From the NCBI RefSeq assembly GCF_005160265.1, contig NZ_CP039865.1:2194828-2258827 (forward strand): a DNA stretch of 64,000 bases. Direction: 5' to 3'. Below the pieces are notes generated by a model, which saw only the letters and a program-made list of their open reading frames with translations, had not been told where the DNA came from and did not search any database. Numbering within the stretch: the stretch's first letter is position 1; each line of letters begins with the position of its first letter. The position numbers and the translations under genes are program-made. The stretch is from Phreatobacter aquaticus. GTDB lineage: Bacteria; Pseudomonadota; Alphaproteobacteria; Rhizobiales; Phreatobacteraceae. Positions 43,745 to 53,555 of the stretch are shown here, piece by piece.

Positions 43745-44400
43745 CGACCGTCCACCATGTCAGCGACGAGTTGCTTGTCGCCTACGAAGCGGGGACGCTG
43801 TCGGAAGGTTGGAGCCTGGCGGTTGCGACCCATCTCGCCCTGTCGCCGCAGGCGCGCCGTGCCAGGCGTCTGGCAACGGATGTGGGCGGCGCCCTGCTTG
43901 AGGGGATTGAGCCGGAGCCGGTCACGGATGGAGCCTTCGATCGTCTGATGGCGCGGATTGCCCGGACGCAGCAGGACCCTGTTGCGCCGCCGCGCGCCTG
44001 TGCCAGGGATGATCACAACGCCGTTCCTGAGCCTCTGCGCAGCTATATCGGCGGCGATTTGCAGCAGATCCCCTGGAAGCGGCTGGGCGTCGGCGCCTGG
44101 CACTTGCCCATCAAGACGCGAGATGGGCAGACGAGCGTGCGCCTGCTGAAGATCCCGGCCGGGTCTCCTGTGCCCGAACATGGTCACAGGGGGATGGAAC
44201 TGACCGTAGTGCTCGCGGGTACACTCTGCGACGGTCCGGAGGTGTTCGGGCGCGGCGACATCGAGGAGGCCGACGAAGCCGTGGAACACCAGCCGATCGC
44301 AGGTCCCGGAGGCGATTGCGTCTGTCTGGCCGTGACTGATGCGCCACTGCGGTTCAAGAGCCTGATCGTCCGGCTGGCTCAGCCGTTCCTCCGGATCTGA
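43741..44400 (+). CDS. chrR: ChrR-family anti-sigma factor (ASD cysteines replaced)
   Basis: This 219-residue protein starts with GTG and matches ChrR along its length (HHVSDELLVAYEAGTLSEG). In Rhodobacter ChrR the anti-sigma domain binds zinc through His6, His31, Cys35 and Cys38. Here His6 and His31 are kept but positions 35 and 38 are Ser and Ala (HLALSPQARR). The C-terminal cupin keeps all four metal ligands at the expected offset (His147, His149, Glu153, His183). So the release sensor is there but the N-terminal zinc site is missing. Function as anti-sigma of the coupled ECF factor is inferred from the 4-bp overlap. Confidence 0.87.
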   Translation: MTTVHHVSDELLVAYEAGTLSEGWSLAVATHLALSPQARRARRLATDVGGALLEGIEPEPVTDGAFDRLMARIARTQQDPVAPPRACARDDHNAVPEPLRSYIGGDLQQIPWKRLGVGAWHLPIKTRDGQTSVRLLKIPAGSPVPEHGHRGMELTVVLAGTLCDGPEVFGRGDIEEADEAVEHQPIAGPGGDCVCLAVTDAPLRFKSLIVRLAQPFLRI

Positions 44401-44455
44401 CGGCGGCACAACACATCGCCTCCTCTCGGAGGGCAGCTCAGACTGGAGTAGGACG

Positions 44456-44863
44456 ATGATCCAATACGCCGTGGCCTATGGCGGGACCGCAATTGTTCTG
44501 CTGGCGCTTGACGCAGTCTGGCTCACCCTCGCGTCCAAGCCCGTCTACAAGGCGCAGATCGGACCTCTGCTCCTTGAGAACCCCAACCTTGCGATCGCAG
44601 GGCTCTTCTACCTCTTCTACGCGGTGGGCCTGACGGTTTTCTGCGTGATGCCGTCGGTCAACGCCAAGTCATGGATGATGGCAGCAGGTCTCGGCGCGCT
44701 TCTCGGCTTCGTGGCCTATGGGACCTACGACATCACCAATCTCGCCACCCTCAAGGGATGGACGGTAACGGTGAGCCTTATTGATCTGGCCTGGGGAACG
44801 TTTGTGAGCGCCATCTCCGCGACCGCCGGCTATTTCACCGTCCGGACTATCCTGGCCGCCTGA
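44456..44863 (+). CDS. DUF2177 family membrane protein
   Basis: This 135-residue protein has four hydrophobic helices starting at YGGTAIVLLALDAVWLTLA and contains the family's YGTYDITNLATLKGW block. DUF2177 genes recur in RpoE/ChrR regulons. The start has ggagtagg upstream. It lies 55 bp after the anti-sigma gene in the same direction, so it probably belongs to the regulon; function unknown. Confidence 0.88.
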   Translation: MIQYAVAYGGTAIVLLALDAVWLTLASKPVYKAQIGPLLLENPNLAIAGLFYLFYAVGLTVFCVMPSVNAKSWMMAAGLGALLGFVAYGTYDITNLATLKGWTVTVSLIDLAWGTFVSAISATAGYFTVRTILAA

Positions 44864-44870
44864 ACGCCTG

Positions 44871-46085
44871 TCATTCGCTGGCGAGGATCATGTTGCGGAC
44901 GATTGGGTAGACTTGTCCCTCCCACCTTCGTCCGCTGAACACGCCATAATGGCCAACGCCCGCCTGCATGTGGTGGCGCTTCCGGAACGGCTTCAGCTTG
45001 GTGCAGAGATCGTGCGCCGCGACCGTCTGGCCGAGTGAGCAGATGTCGTCGCGCTCGCCCTCGACTGTCAGAAGCGCCGTGCGCGTGATGGCGGAAGGCC
45101 GGACCGGCCGGCCCTTGTAGGTCAGCTCCCCCTTGGCGAGCAACGCACGCTGAAACACCTTGTCGATCGTCTCGAGATAGAACTCGGCCGTCAGGTCGAG
45201 AACGGCGAAATACTCATCGTAGAAGGTCTTGATCGCCTCGGCCTTCTCGGTCTCGCCGCTAGCAATCAACCCATGCAGTTCGGTGTGCGCCTTGATGTGG
45301 CGCTCCTGGTTCATGGCCATGAAGGCGGTCAGCTGCACGAAACCGGGATAGACATGCCGGCCCGCACCGGCATTGGGCAGCGGCACCGTGTAGATCAGAT
45401 TGTTCTCGAACCATTCATAGGGCTTGCTGAAGGCGAGCTCATTGACCTTGGTTGGGTTGATCCTGACGTCCACGGGGCCCGCCATCAGCGTCATGCTGCG
45501 GGGAACGTTGGGATCCTCTGTCTCTGCCATGACGGCCGCCGCGGCAAGCGCCTGCACGCAGGGCTGGCAAACCGCAACCATATGCGCACCGGGCCCGATC
45601 ACGCCCATGAACTCGATCAGGTGCTCGACATATTCGTCGAAGCCGAAACGGCCCGCGGTCCACGGAATGTCCCGGGCATTGTGCCAGTCGGTGATGTAGA
45701 CGTCGTGATCCGCGAGCAGCGTGCGCAGCGTGTTGCGCAGGAGCGTTGCGAAATGGCCTGACAGCGGCGCCACGAGAAGCACCCGGGGCTGGACTGTGGC
45801 CACGTCCTTCTTGAAATGCAGCAGGGTTCCAAAAGGCGTGACATGCGCCGCTTCTTCGGTGACGGCGACTTCGCTGTTGCCGACCATGACGGTCGAGATG
45901 CCGTAGTCCGGGCGGTGGTGCGTGAAACCAGCCCGGCCGATCATCTCCCAGGTGGCGAGCATTTCCGAGCCGAGCCGTCCGCCATTGGCCCGCATGGCGG
46001 GGCCGTAGGCTGCGGCAGCCCACCGCGCCGCATCCCGGAAGGGAGCGAACATTCGGCTCTGGGCTTCGAACGCGCGATAGATCAT
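44871..46085 (-). CDS. phaZ: Intracellular polyhydroxyalkanoate depolymerase
   Basis: This 404-residue alpha/beta-hydrolase has the family-specific nucleophile motif VAVCQPCVQAL (a Cys instead of Ser in the lipase box), RPDYGISTVMVGN and a C-terminal HHMQAGVGHYGVFSGRRW with the active-site His. It releases monomers from stored PHB granules. The motif with Cys is typical of intracellular PhaZ. It is divergent from the GST gene. Confidence 0.92.
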   Translation of the reverse strand: MIYRAFEAQSRMFAPFRDAARWAAAAYGPAMRANGGRLGSEMLATWEMIGRAGFTHHRPDYGISTVMVGNSEVAVTEEAAHVTPFGTLLHFKKDVATVQPRVLLVAPLSGHFATLLRNTLRTLLADHDVYITDWHNARDIPWTAGRFGFDEYVEHLIEFMGVIGPGAHMVAVCQPCVQALAAAAVMAETEDPNVPRSMTLMAGPVDVRINPTKVNELAFSKPYEWFENNLIYTVPLPNAGAGRHVYPGFVQLTAFMAMNQERHIKAHTELHGLIASGETEKAEAIKTFYDEYFAVLDLTAEFYLETIDKVFQRALLAKGELTYKGRPVRPSAITRTALLTVEGERDDICSLGQTVAAHDLCTKLKPFRKRHHMQAGVGHYGVFSGRRWEGQVYPIVRNMILASE

Positions 46086-46219
46086 GGTAGCCGGGACCCC
46101 CCGCGAGCCTGCCGTATGGCGGCCTCTGAAAAAAGCTAGTGCACTTTCTGCTGCGCTGCGAGAGTATTCTTTTGCAGCTGCGTCGTGTGTAATGACAAGG
46201 TTCCCGGGAGGACGAGGCG

Positions 46220-46873
46220 ATGGCGAAGGCGACGCTCACGATTTCGAGCAAGAATTATTCGTCATGGTCGCTCCGGGGCTGGCTTCTCTGCCGCATGTCG
46301 GGGATCGATTTCGCCGATCAGCCGGTGCCTATGGACGATTCAAGCCGGGCCGAACTGCTCCTGCTGTCGCCGTCATTCCTGGTGCCCTGCCTGACCGATG
46401 GCGGGATCAAGGTCTGGGATACCCTGTCGATCGCGGAATATCTCGCGGAGAAATTTCCGAAAGCGGGGTTACTGCCGACGGATCTGGCCGCACGCGCCCA
46501 TTGTCGCTCGGTATCCGGCGAGATGCACTCGGGCTTTCACAACCTGCGCTCGGCCTTGCCGATGAACCTGAAGGCGAAGTTCACAGGCTTCAAGGTCTGG
46601 GCCGGCGCGCAACCAGACATCGACCGCATCCTGGCGATCTGGACCGAATGCCTGACCACCTATGGCGGGCCATTCCTGTTCGGCAAGACCCCGACATTGG
46701 CCGATGCCATGTACGCGCCGGTCTGCACCCGCTTCGTCACATATGACGTTCCGCTCGATTCGCTCGCCAATGGCTATTGCAAGACGATCCTCGACTGGGC
46801 GGCGATGAAGGAGTGGACCGCGGCCGCAAAGCTTGAGCCGGACGAGATCGATGAACTCGACGTCGAGTTCTGA
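46220..46873 (+). CDS. Glutathione S-transferase family protein
   Basis: This 217-residue GST has the thioredoxin-like N-terminal domain (SKNYSSWSLRGWLL, with a Ser at the catalytic position, as in theta-like enzymes), VWDTLSIAEYLAEKF and a helical C-terminal domain. It should conjugate or reduce with glutathione. It follows a good ribosome binding site (ggacgagg). Substrate unknown. Confidence 0.9.
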   Translation: MAKATLTISSKNYSSWSLRGWLLCRMSGIDFADQPVPMDDSSRAELLLLSPSFLVPCLTDGGIKVWDTLSIAEYLAEKFPKAGLLPTDLAARAHCRSVSGEMHSGFHNLRSALPMNLKAKFTGFKVWAGAQPDIDRILAIWTECLTTYGGPFLFGKTPTLADAMYAPVCTRFVTYDVPLDSLANGYCKTILDWAAMKEWTAAAKLEPDEIDELDVEF

Positions 46874-46894
46874 GCGCCGGCATCGGCGTGCGCT

Positions 46895-47380
46895 TCAGGC
46901 GCCGTAGCCGGCCCGTTTCAGCCGTGTGATCGCGAGATCGAGTGCCGACAGGAACGCAGAGCGATCCTTGGGCTGAAAAGGCTTCGGACCTCGGGTCATT
47001 TCGCCTGCGGAGCGCAGCCCGTCCATCAGGTTTCGGGTCGCGAGCGCCATGCCGATGGCAGCCTGATCGAACAGTCGCCCGTTGGGTGCAAGCACGGTTG
47101 CTCCCGCCTTCACAGACCGATCTGCGAGCGGGATGTCGGACGTGATCACGACGTCGCCGGCAATGGCTCGCTCAGCGATCCAGTCATCCGCGACATCGAG
47201 GCCGCCGGGAACCACCACACGGTGGATCCAGGGCTCGCGCGGCACGGCGATCGGGCTGTTCGCCACGACATGCACTTCAAGGCCGTAGCGCCCGGCAACG
47301 CGATAGACCTCGTCCTTTACCGGGCAGGCGTCGGCATCGACATAGATCAGAATCGGTTTAGGCGCGGCGGGCAGCGTCAT
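46895..47380 (-). CDS. YaiI/YqxD family protein
   Basis: This 161-residue protein has the family start [37 protein letters not shown] and [12 protein letters not shown]. The fold is a PIN-related nuclease-like domain (DUF188); a catalytic role has not been established for the family. It overlaps the helicase stop by 4 bp, so it is probably cotranscribed with it. Confidence 0.93.
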   Translation of the reverse strand: MTLPAAPKPILIYVDADACPVKDEVYRVAGRYGLEVHVVANSPIAVPREPWIHRVVVPGGLDVADDWIAERAIAGDVVITSDIPLADRSVKAGATVLAPNGRLFDQAAIGMALATRNLMDGLRSAGEMTRGPKPFQPKDRSAFLSALDLAITRLKRAGYGA

Positions 47381-49410
47381 TCGCGGTCAGGCTTCCACTT
47401 CTTTTTCGGCGCGGCCGTCTTCTTCGGGGCGATGCCGGCAGGTTTTGCGCCAGCACGTGCGGGCGGTTTGCCCGGTGCCTTGCCCTCGAAGCGCGGCTTG
47501 TCGTCAAACCTGGGCTTGGCGTCGAATTTCGGCTTCGCGTCGAACTTCGGTTTGGTATCGAACTTCGGCTTGGCGTCAGCGCGCGGCTTGTCCTCGAAAC
47601 GCGGGCGATCCTCGTAGCGGGGCCGGTCATCATAGCGGGGCTTGTCGCCATAGCCGCTGGCGGGCTTGCCGCGATTGCGGGCGACCGGCTTGCCTTCGTA
47701 ACCACGCGGCCGGTCATCGGAGCGCGGCCGGGCGGCTGGCCGCTCATTGCGGTCCATGCGCTCACCGATCGGCGTGATCGGCACGTCTTCCTCGTTGCCA
47801 CGCCGGGCCTGGGCAATGAACTGGTCGGCCGCGGCCTCGATCACTTCGAACTCGGTATGCGTATCGAAGATGCGGATCGCGCCGACATCGTCGCGCGTGA
47901 CCTTGCCGCGCCGGCAGATCAGCGGAAGGATCCACTTCGGATCAGCGCGGTTCTGGCGGCCTGCTTCCAGCTTGAAGCGCACCATGCCACCAGTCGGCCG
48001 GGCACGGGGGCCGCGGTCCTTGTCGCGGGCACCGGGACCATAATCGCGATCCTGGGGCGAGCGCATCGGGCGCGCGGCGCCGGGATCGCTGACATCCTCG
48101 GGCTCTGGATGGCGGGCGCGATAGAGCTTGGCGAAGGCCGCGGCAATGATCTCGGGGCTCTTCTCGGCGAGCAGGGCCTCAGCCATCTTGACGTCTTCGT
48201 CGGCGGGCGCCTCGGTGAACAGCGGATCCTGCATCAGGCGCTGGCGGTCGAGCACGCGAATGTCTTCGGCCGACGGCGGTCCGCCCCATTGGGCGATGAG
48301 GCCGGCATTGGCCAGGAGGCTTTCGGCGCGCCGCTGGCGCGACGGCGGAACAACCAGGACGCTGACACCCTTGCGGCCAGCACGGCCGGTGCGACCGCTT
48401 CGGTGCTGCAGGACTTCCGGATCGCTCGGCAGTTCGGCGTGGATGACCAGGCCGAGATTGGGCAGATCGATGCCACGCGCGGCGACATCGGTCGCGACGC
48501 AGATCCGGGCCCGGCCGTCGCGCAGAGCCTGCAAGGCCTGGTTGCGCTCGTGTTGCCCGAGTTCGCCGGACAGGATGACAACGGAAAAGCCGCGCTCCAT
48601 CAGCGTCGCATGCAGATGGCGGACGGCATTGCGCGTGTTGCAGAAGACGATGGCCGTCGGCGGATCGATGTGGCGCAGCAGGTTGACGATGCCGTGCTCG
48701 ATCTCGTTCGGCAGGACACGCATGACCCGATATTCGATATCGGCATGGCCGCGCTCGCCGGCTGCCGCCTCGATACGGTGGGCGTGCTGCTGAAAACGCT
48801 TGGCAAGCGTCACGATGCCTGTCGGCAGCGTCGCCGAGAACAGCAGCGTGCGGCGGGTCTCCGGCGCAGCCTTCAGGATGAACTCGAGATCGTCCCGGAA
48901 GCCGAGGTCGAGCATCTCGTCGGCTTCATCCAGAACGACCGCGAGGAGCTCCGACAGATCGAGCGCCCTGCGCTCGACATGGTCGCGCAGGCGGCCGGGA
49001 GTGCCGACAACAATGTGGGCGCCTTCGGCCAACAGAGTCCGTTCGCGCTTGGGATCCATGCCGCCGACACAGGCGACGATCTTGGCGCCGGCTTCTGCAT
49101 AGAGCCAGGCCAGCTCTCGCTGAACCTGCAGCGCCAGTTCGCGCGTCGGCGCGATGATCAGCGCCAGCGGGTCGCTCGCCTGGCCGAGCCGCTCGGCCTC
49201 GCCCAGAAGCGTTGCGGCGAGCGCCAGCCCATAGGCGACGGTCTTGCCGGACCCGGTCTGGGCGGAAACGAGGAGGTCGCGGTCCTGCGCGGCGAAGGAC
49301 ATGACGTCCTCCTGCACAGTTGTGAGGTCGGTATAGTCGCGAGCGGCGAGAGCGCGGGCGAGGGGAGGCGATATCGGAAGATCGGTCAAAGAACGGTGCG
49401 CCTTGGGCAC
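47377..49410 (-). CDS. DEAD-box RNA helicase with DbpA-type and low-complexity tail
   Basis: This 677-residue helicase has Q-motif-like start, Walker [14 protein letters not shown] box [15 protein letters not shown] motif [15 protein letters not shown] and [13 protein letters not shown]. Residues about 490-560 form a DbpA-type RNA-binding domain ([20 protein letters not shown]). The last ~110 residues are a repetitive Arg/Lys/Pro-rich tail with KPKFDxKPKFD units, likely disordered and RNA-binding. It should remodel RNA, for instance in ribosome assembly or cold response. Confidence 0.93.
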   Translation of the reverse strand: MPKAHRSLTDLPISPPLARALAARDYTDLTTVQEDVMSFAAQDRDLLVSAQTGSGKTVAYGLALAATLLGEAERLGQASDPLALIIAPTRELALQVQRELAWLYAEAGAKIVACVGGMDPKRERTLLAEGAHIVVGTPGRLRDHVERRALDLSELLAVVLDEADEMLDLGFRDDLEFILKAAPETRRTLLFSATLPTGIVTLAKRFQQHAHRIEAAAGERGHADIEYRVMRVLPNEIEHGIVNLLRHIDPPTAIVFCNTRNAVRHLHATLMERGFSVVILSGELGQHERNQALQALRDGRARICVATDVAARGIDLPNLGLVIHAELPSDPEVLQHRSGRTGRAGRKGVSVLVVPPSRQRRAESLLANAGLIAQWGGPPSAEDIRVLDRQRLMQDPLFTEAPADEDVKMAEALLAEKSPEIIAAAFAKLYRARHPEPEDVSDPGAARPMRSPQDRDYGPGARDKDRGPRARPTGGMVRFKLEAGRQNRADPKWILPLICRRGKVTRDDVGAIRIFDTHTEFEVIEAAADQFIAQARRGNEEDVPITPIGERMDRNERPAARPRSDDRPRGYEGKPVARNRGKPASGYGDKPRYDDRPRYEDRPRFEDKPRADAKPKFDTKPKFDAKPKFDAKPRFDDKPRFEGKAPGKPPARAGAKPAGIAPKKTAAPKKKWKPDRE

Positions 49411-49704
49411 GAGGGCGGAACGCCGCGGGTGGGTCGCGACGGATGTCGGACCTGATTGGAACTGGCGACGCTTGGGATGCTTGCCGCGGTCCTAGGCCAA
49501 AACGCGAGGAAAAGCCAATGCTGTCTGCGCTCAGGTGGATCCATCTGCATCCGGGCGGGTCCACATGGGCGCCCCGCGGCACCGTGTCGGTGTCTTCTGC
49601 CATTGCATTTGCGCATGATGGCTGCCTGACGGCAGGGATGGTCACGGCCTGCCGCTTGCTTCTGTTTGTCCCTGCCCCCTTCTCGATTGAACCGAAGACC
49701 GACA

Positions 49705-51147
49705 ATGAGCCTCGACCCTCTTGCAGCCCTTGAAGCCCGCATCGCCGACGATCTCGGTCGGATCGCCCACCCGGCAGCACCCTGGTTGAAGCCACGCTCG
49801 GGACCCGACGGATCGAAGGCCTTGGACGTCCTGATCGTGGGTGGCGGCCAGTCCGGGGTGGTCACGGCCTTCGGCCTGAAGCGCATGCGCGTCGACAATG
49901 TGCTGGTGGTGGACAAGGCGGCCTATGGACAGGAAGGGCCATGGGTCACCTACGCGCGGATGAAAACGCTGCGCAGTCCGAAGGATTTCACGGGACCGGA
50001 CCTCGACATCCCCAGCCTCACCTATCAGTCGTGGCACGAAGCGAAATATGGTGTCGATCATTGGCGGGCGCTTGACCTGATCACCCGGGAAGACTGGAAC
50101 GACTACCTCCTGTTCGTCCGCAAGGTCACGGGCGTCAAAGTCGAGAACGCCACGGAGCTGACCGGTCTCTCATTCGATCGCGGGCTCATTCGCGCTGAGC
50201 TGTCGGGGCCTGAAGGCACCCGATCGGTCTATGCCCGCAAGGTCGTTCTGGCGACCGGCCAGGATTCGACTGGCCGCTGGTGGATGCCCTCATGTGTCGA
50301 AGCCCTGCCCACCGAATTGCGCGCCCATGCCGCCGACCCCATCGATTTCGATCGCCTGAAGGGCAAGGTGGTCGCGGTGCTGGGGGCCGGTGCGTCAGCT
50401 TTCGACAATGCCGCAACCGCGCTTGAGGCGGGTGCAGCCGAGGTCCATCTGTTCTGCCGCCGCATCGAGCCGCAGGTCATCCAGCCCTATCGCTGGCTGA
50501 CCTTTCGCGGCTTCCTCAAGCATTTCAGCGATCTCGACGATGTATGGCGCTGGCGCTTCATGAGCCGGGTCCTGGGGCTGCGTGAAGGATTTCCGCAGGC
50601 GACCTATGATCGCTGCGCCCGGCACGCCAATTTCACCGTCCACACCGATGCGCCCTGGCTTGATGCGCGTGTCGATGGCGACCGGGCGGTGGTGACCCTC
50701 CCCCAGGGCGAGTTTGCGGCCGATTTCCTCATCGCCGGCACTGGCATCGCAATGGACTTTGGCGCGAAGCCCGAACTTGCATCATTCGCCGACAACATCC
50801 TGTCCTGGGCGGATGCTTACCAACCCCCGGAGGCCGAACGCAACGACCGCCTGGGCGGCTTTCCCTATCTCTCCGAGCACTATGCCTTTGTCGAAAAACA
50901 GCCCGGGCTGACCCCCTGGATCCGTGATGTGCACCTGTTCTCGATTGCCTCGACCATGAGCTTTGGCGCATCGGGCTCCTCGATCAACGCGATGACCACG
51001 GCCGTGCCGCGGCTGATTGATGGCATCACGCGCGGGCTGTTCTGCGACGATGTCGAAAGCCATTGGGCCGATTTCCTGGCCTACGACATACCGCAGGCAA
51101 CAGTTCAGGCGACCGTGCCGGGCCTTGGGCGCGAGGCTGCCGAATAG
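49705..51147 (+). CDS. NAD(P)/FAD-dependent oxidoreductase (monooxygenase-like)
   Basis: This 480-residue protein has the FAD motif LIVGGGQSGVVTAFGLK and a second Rossmann motif VVAVLGAGASAFDNAATA, like flavin monooxygenases. The signature for Baeyer-Villiger enzymes is not obvious. Substrate unknown. ATG 49705 is chosen over 49666, which lacks support. It is followed by the TTT receptor 92 bp later and might share a transcript. Confidence 0.85.
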   Translation: MSLDPLAALEARIADDLGRIAHPAAPWLKPRSGPDGSKALDVLIVGGGQSGVVTAFGLKRMRVDNVLVVDKAAYGQEGPWVTYARMKTLRSPKDFTGPDLDIPSLTYQSWHEAKYGVDHWRALDLITREDWNDYLLFVRKVTGVKVENATELTGLSFDRGLIRAELSGPEGTRSVYARKVVLATGQDSTGRWWMPSCVEALPTELRAHAADPIDFDRLKGKVVAVLGAGASAFDNAATALEAGAAEVHLFCRRIEPQVIQPYRWLTFRGFLKHFSDLDDVWRWRFMSRVLGLREGFPQATYDRCARHANFTVHTDAPWLDARVDGDRAVVTLPQGEFAADFLIAGTGIAMDFGAKPELASFADNILSWADAYQPPEAERNDRLGGFPYLSEHYAFVEKQPGLTPWIRDVHLFSIASTMSFGASGSSINAMTTAVPRLIDGITRGLFCDDVESHWADFLAYDIPQATVQATVPGLGREAAE

Positions 51148-51239
51148 ATCTCCAGACCTTCAGATGGCGATGGCCGGCAGCCCTGCTATATGGCAGCGGC
51201 TGGCGCCCAAATGCGCCCAAGTTGAAAAAGGAGGAAGCG

Positions 51240-52220
51240 ATGTCGATGTTCTCGTCCGGTCTGTCGCGCCGCTCGCTTGTTGGGATGGCGATTGCCGCGA
51301 CCGCTGTGCCTGCGCGCGCGCAGACCTATCCAGGCCGCCCGGTCCAGGTCCTGGTGCCGTTTGCGGCAGGCGGCGGCGTCGATGTCACCATGAGGATCGT
51401 TGCCGAGGCGGCAAGTGACGTGTTCGGCCAACGCTTCGTCATCGAGAACCGCGGCGGTGGCGCGACCGTCATAGCCTCCCAGGCTGTCGCCCGTGCGGCA
51501 CCGGATGGCTACACGGTCCTGACCGCACCGACCACCATGGTGATCAACGCGGCGTCGCGCCAGAATCTGCCGTTCGACTGGAAGGCAGATTTCGTGCCCG
51601 TCTGTCTCATCGCCAAGCTGCCCTTCGTGGTGGTTGCGCGGCCCGACGCACCCTATTCGACGATGAAGCAGCTTGAGGCGGCAGCGCGCTCCGCCGCGGC
51701 GCCGCTGACCTTCAGCTCGGGTGGAACCGGGACGGTTGCCCATCTCGCGGGCGAATTGTTCGCCCTGCGAACTGGCACCAAGCTGCAGCACGTGCCCTAT
51801 CGCGGTGAAGGGCCGGCCCTGTCGGATCTGCTTGGGGGAACACTCAGCGTGTCATTCTCGACGCTGGCCGGTGTTCAGGGGCAGATCCAGTCCGGGGCCG
51901 TGAAGGCCCTGGCTGTGACCACGCGCGATCGGACATCTATTCTGCCTGATGTGCCGACGGTCGCCGAGCAGGGCTACGCGGACTATGACGTCTCCGCATG
52001 GATGGCGATCGTCGCGCCGAAGTCCACGCCCGTGGAAGCGGTCGATGCCATGCAGAAGGCCTTCAATACGGTCCTGGCTCGTCCAGAGATGCGCGAACGG
52101 CTGAAAGCGGTCGGGGCAGACGTGGCCGGCGGTAGCCCTGCCGATCTCGCCCGCTTCATGGAGCGTGAGGCTGGTCAGTGGGCTGAAGTGGTCAAGGCCA
52201 TCAACCTGCGGACCGACTGA
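51240..52220 (+). CDS. Orphan tripartite tricarboxylate transporter receptor (Bug family)
   Basis: This 326-residue periplasmic binding protein has a Tat-like signal (SRRSLVGMAIAATAVPARA) and Bug motifs YPGRPVQVLVPFAAGGGVDV, GGATVIASQAVARAAPDGYT and VPTVAEQGYADYD. No TctA or TctB is adjacent, so it serves a remote TctAB pair or a sensing role. ATG 51240 has aaggagg upstream. A two-component system is convergent with it, which could include a TctDE-like link, but the kinase is EnvZ-like. Confidence 0.9.
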   Translation: MSMFSSGLSRRSLVGMAIAATAVPARAQTYPGRPVQVLVPFAAGGGVDVTMRIVAEAASDVFGQRFVIENRGGGATVIASQAVARAAPDGYTVLTAPTTMVINAASRQNLPFDWKADFVPVCLIAKLPFVVVARPDAPYSTMKQLEAAARSAAAPLTFSSGGTGTVAHLAGELFALRTGTKLQHVPYRGEGPALSDLLGGTLSVSFSTLAGVQGQIQSGAVKALAVTTRDRTSILPDVPTVAEQGYADYDVSAWMAIVAPKSTPVEAVDAMQKAFNTVLARPEMRERLKAVGADVAGGSPADLARFMEREAGQWAEVVKAINLRTD

Positions 52221-52235
52221 GGCCGATGATCGAGC

Positions 52236-53555
52236 TCAGTTCGCCAGCGGAAGCTCGATGCGGGCGATGAGTCCATTAGGCTGCGCACTTCGTAGCGTCA
52301 GCTGCCCGCCATGGGCGGAAGCAATCGCGCGAGCGATAGTCAGGCCGAGCCCGAAACCCGTCTTGTCGTCGAGCGCGCGGGCGACATCGCCCCGGGCGAA
52401 TGGTTCGAGCATGGCTTCGCGCTGATCCGGGGGAATGCCGGGGCCATGATCCTCCACCTCAATGGCAACCCCGCCCTCGGTGCGGGTCAACCGCAGCGCG
52501 GCCGAGCCGCCATATTTGAGCGCGTTCTCGACGAGGTTCGTCACGGCTCGCTCGATCTCGCTCGGACGAATGCGAATCCTCAGGCTGTCCGGACCCTCAT
52601 AGGCGATGGTCACACCGATATCGGCATACTGGTCGCGGATCGTCTCAAGGACGCTCGGCAGTTCCGTCGGCATCAGCGGCTCGCCGGTGCGGCCGTCCCG
52701 CATGTAAGCGAGGGCGCCGTGGACCATGCGCTCCATCTGGTCGAGGTCGCTGACCATGCCCTGGCGCTGGGTCGGGTCGTCCATATAGTCCGCCCGCATC
52801 CTGAGGCGAGTGATCGGCGTGCGCAGGTCGTGGCTCATGGCAGCGACAACACGCGTTCGGTCGCCGACAAGCTTCGAGATGCGCGCCTGCATCTGGTTCA
52901 TGGCGAGAGCGAGTTGCCGGACCTCCATCGGACCGCGCTCGGCCAGAGGCTGTGCGACATCGTCGATCGAATAGCGTCTCGCCGCCTCCGCCGTAGTTTC
53001 CAGGGGCCCGACAACCGTGCGGGCGGCCCAGAGGCTCAGCATGACGATGGAGAGACCGACAAAGGCGAGCGTTTGTATCGCGACACCGCCGAAGGGAGGG
53101 CGAAGGGCTGGCGAGGGCAACGACAGGCTATAGGTATCGCCGTCACTGAGCCGTGCAAAGAGCTGGCCGCCATGGCCTGGGCCAATGCCGCCGTGCTCAG
53201 GATCGCTCCATGTGTTGACCCCGCCGGGCAGGTTGTGGAGCCGCAGAAAGCGGCGACCGGGGCCGTTGCCAGGAGGCTGCGATTGTCCCTCCACCTTTTG
53301 GATGCCGATCCCTGAGGCTGCAGCGTCCAGCCGGGTGACCGTGGTCGCGCGCTCCGCTGGTGGTGTCGCATCGAGAACGGCGATAATCAGTGACGCCTTG
53401 GAAAGATAATCGCCAGGGTGGGCAGGCGGGCCATTCCGGGCACTGACCAGAAAGATGGTCGTCGCAACGATATGAAAGATCGTGACTGCAGCCAGAACCA
53501 GAAGGGCGATCTGAACAGTGATTCTGCGCGGATTGAGAATTTCCGGCCAAGCCAT
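52236..53555 (-). CDS. Membrane sensor histidine kinase, EnvZ-like
   Basis: This 439-residue kinase has a first helix near residues 10-35, a periplasmic loop of about 120 residues rich in Gly/Pro, a second helix near 175-195, a HAMP domain, HisKA with His in AAMSHDLRTPITRLRM and HATPase_c (N-box NLVENALKYGG, G1 EDHGPGIP, G2 TGFGLGLTIA). It overlaps the regulator gene by 1 bp, making a coupled pair. The signal is unknown. Confidence 0.92.
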   Translation of the reverse strand: MAWPEILNPRRITVQIALLVLAAVTIFHIVATTIFLVSARNGPPAHPGDYLSKASLIIAVLDATPPAERATTVTRLDAAASGIGIQKVEGQSQPPGNGPGRRFLRLHNLPGGVNTWSDPEHGGIGPGHGGQLFARLSDGDTYSLSLPSPALRPPFGGVAIQTLAFVGLSIVMLSLWAARTVVGPLETTAEAARRYSIDDVAQPLAERGPMEVRQLALAMNQMQARISKLVGDRTRVVAAMSHDLRTPITRLRMRADYMDDPTQRQGMVSDLDQMERMVHGALAYMRDGRTGEPLMPTELPSVLETIRDQYADIGVTIAYEGPDSLRIRIRPSEIERAVTNLVENALKYGGSAALRLTRTEGGVAIEVEDHGPGIPPDQREAMLEPFARGDVARALDDKTGFGLGLTIARAIASAHGGQLTLRSAQPNGLIARIELPLAN

